Source: Fen-1308 sp035319125 (GTDB lineage: Bacteria; Nitrospirota; Thermodesulfovibrionia; Thermodesulfovibrionales; Dissulfurispiraceae). From it: 53,648 nt of DNA. The DNA is taken from contig DATHDG010000045.1 of the NCBI GenBank assembly GCA_035319125.1, forward strand, positions 1 through 53,648, read 5' to 3'. Positions 34,209 to 40,840 of this stretch are shown piece after piece. The position numbers were made by a program, and so were the translations under genes. Below the pieces are notes generated by a model. It was not told the origin of the DNA and searched no databases. It saw only the letters and a list, made by a program, of their open reading frames with translations. Position 1 is the stretch's first letter. Every line of letters starts with the position of its first letter.

Positions 34209-34814
34209 TTGAGTTTGGAGAATACTGAAATTCGTGATTCCAGGATAAAATCACTGCTGGAGCTTGCAGCCTCTTTAGGGGCTACCGATGCAAAGGTGGT
34301 CTTAACCAAGGATATTGTCATCGATGACCGTTTGCCGGACATTTGCAAGCAAACAGCTTGTGAAGGCTACGGCCGCTCGAAAAGCTGTCCTCCGCATGTC
34401 GCTGGACCATCCATTTTCCGCGAGTGGATTAAAACTATCGAACAAGCAATTGTAGTCAAAATAGACGTACCGATGGAAATACTGCTTAGTGAGCGCGAAG
34501 ACATAATGAGACTGCTACATGAGATCGTAGCATCTATAGAGCTTGCCGCAAAGCAACTGGGCTATGCCAATTCGAAGGCGTTTGCCGGTGGCTCCTGCAA
34601 GCAATTATTTTGTTCCGCTTATGCAGATTGCCGTGTAGTGGCGGAGAGGGGAGATTGCCGCAACCCCGATCTCGCACGTCCGTCCATGTCCGGTTTTGGC
34701 GTGAATGTGGGTGAGCTTATAAATACAGCGGGCTGGGCCGAGGATGCCAAGAAGAGCGGCGCACACGAACGGACATCGACTGGAACAGTGAGCGGCCTTA
34801 TTCTTATTGGCTGA
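34209..34814 (+). CDS. DUF2284 family predicted metal-binding protein
   Basis: A 201-residue cytoplasmic protein with many cysteines typical of DUF2284. CKQTACEGYGRSKSCPPH lies near residues 46-65. The second cluster GGSCKQLFCSAYADC is near residues 120-140, followed by GDCRNPDLARPSMSGFGVNV. These may bind an iron-sulfur cluster or corrinoid-type metal; the function is unknown. The chosen start is TTG 34209; a TTG at 34215 is an alternative, and no strong ribosome site decides. It converges on the TrmJ-like gene, with 10 bp between the stops. Confidence 0.82.
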   Translation: MSLENTEIRDSRIKSLLELAASLGATDAKVVLTKDIVIDDRLPDICKQTACEGYGRSKSCPPHVAGPSIFREWIKTIEQAIVVKIDVPMEILLSEREDIMRLLHEIVASIELAAKQLGYANSKAFAGGSCKQLFCSAYADCRVVAERGDCRNPDLARPSMSGFGVNVGELINTAGWAEDAKKSGAHERTSTGTVSGLILIG

Positions 34815-34824
34815 CGGTACGGAT

Positions 34825-35577
34825 TCATCTGCTGAAGCCTTGGTCGTCAACTTTTAACTTCTTCCAAATCTGGGCCACAATACCGTGGCACATTGAAAGC
34901 TCCCAATCTGTCAGCCCGGCTCTTCCTATAAAGTGTTTAAGGTTCAGCATTATCTTCTTTTCAATGTCACGGTCGCCCTTGGCGATATAATCCAGCGCCC
35001 TCAAAGTTTCAGATATTTTTCGATACAGCAATTCCATTTCCTCATGAGAGACTAACCGGACAGGCTTCACATCGGGGTCTGACTCCCTGAATTCGGCCCG
35101 TGAAAGTTCATAAGCCACAATCAATACTGCCTGCGCCAGATTGAGTGACGGCTGTTCGCTGCTCACAGGTATCGACATTAAGAAACCGCACTCCTCCACC
35201 TCATCATTAAAGAGCCCTCTATCCTCTCTGCCAAAGAGTATTGCTACCTTATTCTCCTGCGCAAGCGCATATAACCTTCGAGCCCCTTCATCCACATTGT
35301 AGATAATGCCCCTTTTCTTGCCCTTCCTCCGTGTTGTACCTGCAACAATTGACTTGCCGTTCAAGGACTCGGAAAGATTCTCATATATATTTGCAGATTC
35401 GAGTACGTCGAGAGCGTTGCGAGCAAACCATTTTGTTTCATCGACAATGGGAGGAGGGCTTACCAGGGCAAGCTGCCTGAAGCCCATATTTTTTATTGCA
35501 CGCGCCGACGCGCCGATATTTCCATTCTCGCGCGCACCTACAAGGATGAATGTGACGTTATCTTTCCAGTTCTTCAT
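34825..35577 (-). CDS. TrmJ-like tRNA/rRNA methyltransferase (SpoU/TrmH family)
   Basis: A 250-residue SPOUT methyltransferase. The N-terminal motif ILVGARENGNIGASARAIKNMG is typical of TrmJ, and the SAM knot is seen in KVAILFGREDRGL and LNLAQAVLIVAYEL. TrmJ forms 2'-O-methylated nucleosides at tRNA position 32. I start at ATG 35577 because the upstream codons of the longer frame lie inside a terminator hairpin and its U tract. The gene therefore begins only about 20 nt after the terminator of the small secreted-protein gene, and no ribosome site is clear there. Confidence 0.85.
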   Translation of the reverse strand: MKNWKDNVTFILVGARENGNIGASARAIKNMGFRQLALVSPPPIVDETKWFARNALDVLESANIYENLSESLNGKSIVAGTTRRKGKKRGIIYNVDEGARRLYALAQENKVAILFGREDRGLFNDEVEECGFLMSIPVSSEQPSLNLAQAVLIVAYELSRAEFRESDPDVKPVRLVSHEEMELLYRKISETLRALDYIAKGDRDIEKKIMLNLKHFIGRAGLTDWELSMCHGIVAQIWKKLKVDDQGFSR

Positions 35578-35597
35578 TAACCATACGGCATGGCCGG

Positions 35598-35628
35598 AAA
35601 AAAAAAGGCGGGACAATTGTCCCGCCTT
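35598..35628 (-). terminator. Rho-independent terminator of the small secreted-protein gene
   Basis: The minus strand has a perfect palindrome AAGGCGGGAC-AATT-GTCCCGCCTT (35628-35605) followed directly by a run of T residues (complement of the A-tract 35598-35606). It lies 16 bp after the stop of the 79-residue protein gene. Confidence 0.95.
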
Positions 35629-35643
35629 CTGGTTTTAGTACAA

Positions 35644-35883
35644 TTAGCAGCCTTCGACTGCCTTTTTCTTCATCACTTTGCCATCTTTAACGGTTACCTT
35701 ATCGCCTACCTTACAAGTCTTGCCGTCGCCTTCAGCTACAGTTTCTTTGCCGTCAGCGCCTTTTACAGTAATCTTGTTGCCATCGATCTTAGTGACTGAG
35801 CCCTTGATGTCTGCTGCAAAGCCCAGTCCGGCAACCGTTAAGGTGAACACAATGGCTACTATCAATACCAAATATCTCTTCAT
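35644..35883 (-). CDS. Small periplasmic protein with signal peptide, unknown function
   Basis: A 79-residue protein with a signal peptide (LVLIVAIVFTLTVAGLGFAA) and a short basic, glycine- and lysine-rich mature part. The mature part repeats DGK/TVK motifs (GNKITVKGADGKET, KVGDKVTVKDGKV), giving an OB- or SH3-like short beta pattern, and ends with two possible disulfide cysteines (TCKVGD and VEGC). GGAGGAG lies 6 nt before the start. A strong terminator follows. I recognise no named family. It lies 97 bp downstream of the selenoprotein candidate. Confidence 0.75.
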   Translation of the reverse strand: MKRYLVLIVAIVFTLTVAGLGFAADIKGSVTKIDGNKITVKGADGKETVAEGDGKTCKVGDKVTVKDGKVMKKKAVEGC

Positions 35884-35980
35884 TAACTACTCCTCCTTTA
35901 GGTTTGAAGATAAAGCCCGCATCGGGCATTCACATCTAAGTATATGTTATCACATAAACCCTTTTTGCATCCAGCTCCTG

Positions 35981-37069
35981 CTAATCCTGCATCGGCTTGA
36001 TGAACATGAAGTACACCATTGTCCAGTTGCCTAAAATGATAAAGACGGTTGCCACTATGCTTTGAAGCGCCAGTCCTGACACACCTGTCAGGGCATGACC
36101 GACCGTTCAGCCGCCGGCGAGCGCTCCGCCTATTCCCATAATAACACCGCCGAAGAATACCCGCAATAACTCTGCAGCCTCTCTTGGAGTTGTCAATTTA
36201 AACTCACTGAGCCCCTTGGCACTTATGAATGCACCCAACGGCACACCGAGAATGTAGAGAGAACTCCATGAGATGGAACCGTATCCTAATATGCTGAACA
36301 GCTGATCGTTCTTGGCGCCACTGTCTCCAGTCAAAAAGAAGAACATTGACTCAGCCAGTGGACCAGAAAATGACAGCCCTCGTGCGCGTCCGCCCCACTG
36401 ATACGAAGTCCACCACGCGCCGATTATGCAAAGGCCAACAAGCAGCCCACCAAGCGACCACGACCATCCCTTCTTCGGTTGGGGGCCAAAGGGCTTCCCT
36501 TTGATAATTACAGGCAGGAGGGCACCAACTACGACAGCAATTATTATCCATTTATACTGGGGACCTCCAAAAATATCCCACAGCGCCGGATTCATAATCG
36601 CATCATCTCCAGAACCTATCGAGACTCTATAGCTTTTAAGAAACTGCATCAGAGGCTGTAGCGGCCCATGATAACTGGCTATAAGCGATAGCCCAAAGCC
36701 GAGCATCGCAACAAATGCCGCAAATGTCCCCTCGCCCTGTTTGTACAGTACGCCGCTTCCGCATCCGCCTGCCATTACTATGCCCAGGCCGAAAATATAT
36801 CCTCCGACGACGGCTGCGATCGGAGCAAATGTTTGCCTTGTCAACCCGTCGTCCCCAAGAAGCCCTAGAGCCTCTATGCCGTTTGAGCCGATTATGGCCA
36901 CAGCAAGAGCTAATAGCCACGCTCTTAATAATGTAATATCGTTTACAAAGATCACGTCTCTGAACGCTGAGTTCATTCAATACCTACCGCGTTGCAAGAC
37001 GAAGCCAAAGACTAAGCCGGTGAGAATGCCGCTCAGGATAACCATTATGGTCGCCGGTTGGACTTCCAT
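35981..37069 (-). CDS. YeeE/YedE-family sulfur (thiosulfate-type) transporter, candidate selenoprotein with two UGA/Sec codons
   Basis: One frame of 363 codons runs from ATG 37069 (AAGGAGGG 8 nt upstream) to TAG 35981, broken only by TGA at 36979-36977 (codon 31) and 36109-36107 (codon 321). Codons 1-30 end QRGRY, then UGA, then MNSAFRDV, where the family has GRFCMNSAFRD. At the second, GGALAGG-UGA-TVGHALTGVSG matches the family GGCTVGH. The sequence after it, QSIVATVFIILGNWTMVYF, is a normal last helix. The third family cysteine is kept in AGGCGSG (Cys103). In TsuA/YeeE these cysteines pass thiosulfate through the pore. Each UGA is followed by a SECIS-like hairpin. About 8-10 membrane helices are visible. 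Without recoding it would be called as a 289-residue fragment from 36976 to 36107. Selenium machinery is not in the window. Confidence 0.82.
36075..36109 (-). promoter_or_regulatory. Candidate bacterial SECIS element 2 (after UGA codon 321)
   Basis: After TGA (36109-36107) come 14 spacer bases, then CCTGACA (36092-36086), the loop GGTG (36085-36082) and TGTCAGG (36081-36075): a perfect 7-bp stem. The loop starts 21 nt after the UGA and opens with GG, matching known bacterial SECIS loops. Confidence 0.72.
36940..36979 (-). promoter_or_regulatory. Candidate bacterial SECIS element 1 (after UGA codon 31)
   Basis: Following TGA (36979-36977) come ten spacer bases. The next stem has CGTT-CAGAGA paired to TCTTTG-TA-AACG with one G-U and a 2-nt bulge, capped by the loop CGTGA (36956-36952). 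The loop begins 20 nt after the UGA and has G at its second position, which fits bacterial SECIS rules. Confidence 0.6.
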
Positions 37070-37284
37070 GAATAAACCCTCCTTTATTATCTTTGCTATA
37101 TCCGTGGCCAAAGGCCTTTCATACTGAATGAATAGTCGAGCAAATAGATCATTACAGAGGCTTTAGGTTATTATTTTGCACTTCCCTGAAATAAAAGTCT
37201 CATGTGAAATTTTTATATATCTATTAAGATTTATCAGTTTTGTCTATTTGAAAAAGCCAAAGATGTGGAATTGCGGAGATTTCA

Positions 37285-37731
37285 TTACATATTATGATAT
37301 AAGTAAACAACCAGGAATAGTCCTATTGCGAGGACCGAAAGTGTAAGCAATGCATCAAGTATCTTTGAAGGTCTATAAGCACCCTCTTCAATCTGTTTTT
37401 CAACTTTCTTGAATCGCACAAAAGCGAGCAGGCCCATAACAGCACCCAGCCCTACCAGCGCCACACCAAGAAAAGATGAGATGCCCTGTTGCTGCGAGAC
37501 GTGATCAGCCGGCATTACGCCATATCCGCTGTTTAAGCCTGCTGTGTTTATGAAATGTGAAAACTGCCTGACAAAAAGTGCAAATTTCTCAACCACAAAA
37601 CCAAAGGCCATAATGCCGATACTTGTCCTTATCCATGCAAGGAATGTCCTTTCGTTTGCCATGTGTACCCGACGGTTGCGAACTCCAGCCTGCGTTTCGT
37701 TGTCTGAACTCTTTTCGTTCATCAGATTCAT
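37285..37731 (-). CDS. DUF202 (YidH-type) inner-membrane protein
   Basis: A 148-residue membrane protein with the DUF202 signature HMANERTFLAWIRTSIGIMAFGF in its first third. Hydrophobic segments lie at about residues 33-50 (TSIGIMAFGFVVEKFALFV), 85-103 (GVALVGLGAVMGLLAFV) and 125-147 (LLTLSVLAIGLFLVVYLY). The function is unknown. It is the next gene upstream of the selenoprotein candidate, 215 bp away, and is followed upstream by a universal stress protein gene. An alternative ATG at the fourth codon (MNEKSS) is possible. Confidence 0.83.
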   Translation of the reverse strand: MNLMNEKSSDNETQAGVRNRRVHMANERTFLAWIRTSIGIMAFGFVVEKFALFVRQFSHFINTAGLNSGYGVMPADHVSQQQGISSFLGVALVGLGAVMGLLAFVRFKKVEKQIEEGAYRPSKILDALLTLSVLAIGLFLVVYLYHNM

Positions 37732-37837
37732 TGTTAGATTATAGAAGATTTTACATCGAACGGGAAACTGCTGATAAGCAGAATGAATAAATAGAAATAT
37801 AAGCCGGTTGCCGGCAGGATCTGATTCGAACGCAGCT

Positions 37838-38692
37838 TCAGGATTTGACTATCAGAACAGGGCAAGAGGCAAGGCCTATGACTTTTGCCGCAACGCTACC
37901 CATTAACAGTCTACGCAGCCCTGTCCTGCCATGAGATCCCATGCATATCACATCAGCCTTTCTATCTGCCGCCAGCTTTATGAGGGATAGAGCAGCATCA
38001 CCCTCCATGACTACCGCATCAGCTTTTACGCCCGAGGCAAGAGCCTGAGCCTTTATGCCTTCTGCATATCCCCTGGCCTTCTCGATCATTCTATCTACGG
38101 TCTCGGGTGATTCACCATAAAATTCCGGCGGCACATCGACAACAGAAATCACGTTGAGCTCACCATTGTATGATGATGCAAAATCTATGGCGCGCGCCCC
38201 TGCTGCCGTGCTATACTTCGAGCCATCTGAAGCGACCACTATTGATTTCCAGCCGGCAGAAGTGCCCTTTGGCACTACTAAAACGTCTTTGTACGTATAG
38301 CCGATAACTCTTGCCGTCACGCTACCAACTAAAGCTCTTTCCAGGTTGCTCTTTCCGGTCCTGCCCATTACGATAATGTCGCAGTTCTCAGCATCAGCCA
38401 GGTCAATTATGCGTTCAAATGGCTCGCCATCCTCACAGACGGTCTTGATAAGCATGCGCTCCTTTTTAGCCATCTGCTCAGCCATGGCAAGAGCCCGCTC
38501 AGCGGGCTCCTTCAGGGCTTTTTGAATATTGCCGACAGCAGTTGTGGAGAGATCTCCCTGGTATGGCGGTGCAACTGACGTTACAGTTATCCAGCACTTT
38601 TCGTCAATCGCCAGCTTAAAAGCTTCTTCCAGTGCATGGAAGCCTGCATCAGAGCCATCAATGGCTACCAGTATCTTGCGGTATCTAGCCAC
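37838..38692 (-). CDS. Universal stress protein with two UspA domains
   Basis: A 284-residue protein made of two UspA units. Unit one spans about 1-140 (KILVAIDGSDAG, with GRTGKSNLERALVGSVTARVIGY). Unit two spans about 145-284 (IVVASDGSKYSTA, with GSHGRTGLRRLLMGSVAAKVIG). Both show the ATP-binding G-2X-G-9X-G pattern, so it is the ATP-binding type. It starts at GTG 38692 just after the TSUP gene stop. It lies downstream of the TSUP operon in the same direction and may be cotranscribed. Such proteins are induced under stress or starvation. Confidence 0.92.
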   Translation of the reverse strand: MARYRKILVAIDGSDAGFHALEEAFKLAIDEKCWITVTSVAPPYQGDLSTTAVGNIQKALKEPAERALAMAEQMAKKERMLIKTVCEDGEPFERIIDLADAENCDIIVMGRTGKSNLERALVGSVTARVIGYTYKDVLVVPKGTSAGWKSIVVASDGSKYSTAAGARAIDFASSYNGELNVISVVDVPPEFYGESPETVDRMIEKARGYAEGIKAQALASGVKADAVVMEGDAALSLIKLAADRKADVICMGSHGRTGLRRLLMGSVAAKVIGLASCPVLIVKS

Positions 38693-38693
38693 G

Positions 38694-39779
38694 CTACGCT
38701 ATCGACTTTACAGTTTCAACTGCGAGCTGCTGCTCTTCTCTATGACCCATCCACATTGACCTAAGCACAATAAAAGCACCGACTGCAAGCGCAAATATCA
38801 TTATGGCAAAGCTTGTGCTGCTTAATATCTTAGAAGTACTTTCACTCAGTTTACCGATCAGTCCAAGCTGAGACATATATACCGGCACCATCAGCGCGCG
38901 GCTGAAAAGCACTATTACCATTATAACGCCCATGACAATCTTAATCATAAAAGGCTTAACATATGTAGTGCCGATAGCTCCAAGCTGGATGCCGAATAGG
39001 GAGCCGGCAAGTATTATCATAGCCAAGCGGATATCAACCAGACCATGAAGCGCAAACTTGAATGAACCACCCAATCCCATTACGAAGGCTATGACTAGTT
39101 CTGTAGCAGAAGCCATCAGACTGGGAGCACCGAGGACATACATCATGGAAGGCACTCCGATAAAGCCGCCTACCGCTATTGTAGAAGCAAGTATGCCGGT
39201 TGCAAATCCAAGCGGTATTGTAAAAAGAACGGATATGCGTGCATTCAGCGATTTGAAATATACCATCGTTCCTGGAATATTGATCGACTGAATCCACAGC
39301 GACAGTCTGGTCTTTTTCTCGGCAGCATTCTGCATGCCAGAACCACGGCTCTTCATTGCATCGATAAGGACAAAGCCTCCTACAACTGCCAACACAAGCA
39401 CGAAACATGCGCTGACATAAAGGTTTGAACCGGCGTCGCCGAATGCAGCCTTGATCTTTTCCTGTATGCCGGCACCGTAGAGCACTCCGGCTTCAGCCGA
39501 TATACCGAGGACTACGCCAAGTTTTACATCAACCTGGCCATATTTGGCACGCTTCAGCGCACCTACAAGAGATTTGGGGAATTTATGACACATATTGCTT
39601 GCTACTGCCACCAATCCAGGAACGCCGAGAGACATCATCGCCGGGGTTAAGACAAAGGCTCCACCAGATCCGATGAATCCGCTTACAAGGCCGCCAACAA
39701 ATCCGACCAGGAAAAGATAGACAATGTTCAATGTATCAAGAGTGATAAAATTAGCTGCATGTTGAGCTATATCATGCAT
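38694..39779 (-). CDS. TSUP-family (TauE/SafE) sulfite/sulfur-compound exporter
   Basis: A 361-residue inner-membrane protein with nine or so hydrophobic segments. The TauE/SafE signature GFVGGLVSGFIGSGGAFVLTP lies near residue 27, and the second repeat GFATGILASTIAVGGFIGVPS lies near residue 200. TSUP proteins export sulfite, sulfoacetate or related compounds; the exact one is not certain. The start at 39779 overlaps the stop of the small upstream gene (TAATG) with GGGGGG upstream. It is the central gene of the usp-small-TSUP-usp group. A spaced loop near residues 150-180 is charged. Confidence 0.88.
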   Translation of the reverse strand: MHDIAQHAANFITLDTLNIVYLFLVGFVGGLVSGFIGSGGAFVLTPAMMSLGVPGLVAVASNMCHKFPKSLVGALKRAKYGQVDVKLGVVLGISAEAGVLYGAGIQEKIKAAFGDAGSNLYVSACFVLVLAVVGGFVLIDAMKSRGSGMQNAAEKKTRLSLWIQSINIPGTMVYFKSLNARISVLFTIPLGFATGILASTIAVGGFIGVPSMMYVLGAPSLMASATELVIAFVMGLGGSFKFALHGLVDIRLAMIILAGSLFGIQLGAIGTTYVKPFMIKIVMGVIMVIVLFSRALMVPVYMSQLGLIGKLSESTSKILSSTSFAIMIFALAVGAFIVLRSMWMGHREEQQLAVETVKSIA

Positions 39780-40036
39780 TAGTGTGTCCCCCCTTTCTTT
39801 GATGCCTCAATTCCAAGTACGCTCCAGAAACTGCCAGTGAAGGAGCCATGAACAAACGAAACAAGGAATGCTGCCGCAATCGGCAGTAATGCAAACAGTC
39901 CGCCCTTTGAAAAATTAAGATTAACAACATCCTCATAAACAAACAAAAGCAAATACAGCGTAATCGAGAGCGCACCGAATAAGACCGCCTTGACTATCGG
40001 CTTCTTTTTCTTGTTCTTCATTTCCATACTGTTCAT
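39779..40036 (-). CDS. Small membrane protein partnered with the TSUP gene
   Basis: An 85-residue protein with a lysine-rich start (KNKKKKPIVKAV), two hydrophobic helices (about 16-33 and 45-65; GALSITLYLLLFVYEDVV and FALLPIAAAFLVSFVHG), and a basic end. It has no recognised catalytic motif. Its overlapping stop/start with the TSUP gene suggests that the two act together, perhaps as an accessory subunit. Three in-frame ATG codons are possible starts; the fourth-codon ATG is better spaced from GAGGAGG (about 11 nt). Confidence 0.65.
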   Translation of the reverse strand: MNSMEMKNKKKKPIVKAVLFGALSITLYLLLFVYEDVVNLNFSKGGLFALLPIAAAFLVSFVHGSFTGSFWSVLGIEASKKGGTH

Positions 40037-40070
40037 ATCCTCCTCTTTTTCCTGTTTTTGATTTCGATTG

Positions 40071-40547
40071 TCAGGCTCCGACTACAACGAGCGGGCACCT
40101 GACTATATCCCTGACATCCAACAGAACGTTCGCTTCATTACTGCAACCAGCCTCCAGATCGTGATATGAACCGACAACAACGTAGCGAATGTCCGATGCT
40201 GCGGATGTAATATCCAAAACTGCCTGTTTCAGGCAGCCATCAGTTTCTTCAATCGAGTAATTGATCCCTTTGCTGCGCACGCTCGCTAACGAGAGCTCAG
40301 CTTTGTCTTTAATTCCTGACGGGCAAAGTACTTCAAGTTTTGCCTTCATACGGTCACAAAAATTTTCTGCGTACTTAATGGACTTGGTATCGCTTTCATT
40401 GCCTACTAACACCAGGAGCACTCGTTCGTCAGCTCTCATCAACTGAAGTGCTGCGTCATGTTCTCCGGCTTCGGCAAAGGCAGAGGCGGAAAGTGTGTTT
40501 TCCAGCTGCCTCATGATCTGACGCACATCAATTTTCTTTTTTTCCAT
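40071..40547 (-). CDS. UspA-like protein with an N-terminal FAEAGEHDAA helix
   Basis: A 158-residue protein starting at ATG 40547, with AGGAGG 6 nt upstream. The N-terminal helix (ENTLSASAFAEAGEHDAALQ) leads to a UspA-like fold beginning VLLVLVGNESDTKSIKYAE, with VVVGSYHDLE and a last strand CPLVVVGA. The UspA ATP-binding GxxG(9)G region is partly degraded, so nucleotide binding is uncertain. Its N-terminal helix resembles the small protein at 42888-43070. It leads the TSUP operon. Confidence 0.75.
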   Translation of the reverse strand: MEKKKIDVRQIMRQLENTLSASAFAEAGEHDAALQLMRADERVLLVLVGNESDTKSIKYAENFCDRMKAKLEVLCPSGIKDKAELSLASVRSKGINYSIEETDGCLKQAVLDITSAASDIRYVVVGSYHDLEAGCSNEANVLLDVRDIVRCPLVVVGA

Positions 40548-40571
40548 CTGCGTCCTCCTGGCAGACAATAA

Positions 40572-40587
40572 GTCAACAATTGTGCCA
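40572..40587 (-). promoter_or_regulatory. Candidate sigma-54-type promoter of the usp/TSUP operon
   Basis: The minus strand reads TGGCACAATTGTTGAC, with GG at 40586-40585 and the -12 element 10 nt later. The sequence is consensus at -24 (TGGCAC) but -12 reads TTGA rather than TTGC. It would start transcription close to the ribosome site. Support is moderate, from the NtrC-type activator nearby. Confidence 0.3.
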
Positions 40588-40663
40588 TTGCATTATGGCC
40601 ACATATCGCATTGAATTATCGGAATTAATTAGATATCTGAATGAGCGCGCAGCTGCCCTGCTT

Positions 40664-40678
40664 GTTGCATAATGCAAC
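40664..40678. promoter_or_regulatory. Palindrome GTTGCATAATGCAAC, possible activator site
   Basis: A perfect 15-bp palindrome (7-bp arms around one A) lies about 80 bp upstream of the candidate -24 element of the usp/TSUP operon. This is a suitable position for binding of an NtrC-type activator. A partial copy (CCATTGCATTATGG) is at 40585-40598. The regulator is not identified. Confidence 0.4.
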
Positions 40679-40840
40679 CTCAAAATGGCTTGAGATACGC
40701 TTATAGCAAGTAATTAAAGGGATTCAGAAAGTGTTGCGGTCTACACAGGGACTATTTCAATTTGCAACGTTTAACGGGGGCACGATGAATTCAGGAAAGA
40801 CAGGAAAGAAATCGGGATAGGAAAAGTGCGGCAGCAACTC

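Noticed and set aside
36980..37069. A stand-alone 30-codon gene (MEVQPATIMV.. to ..LQRGRY) next to a separate 289-residue transporter gene
   Set aside because: Its sequence is the first membrane helix of the transporter, in the same frame, and the stop falls at a conserved cysteine followed by a hairpin. Reading through the UGA explains both pieces; a separate mini-gene does not.
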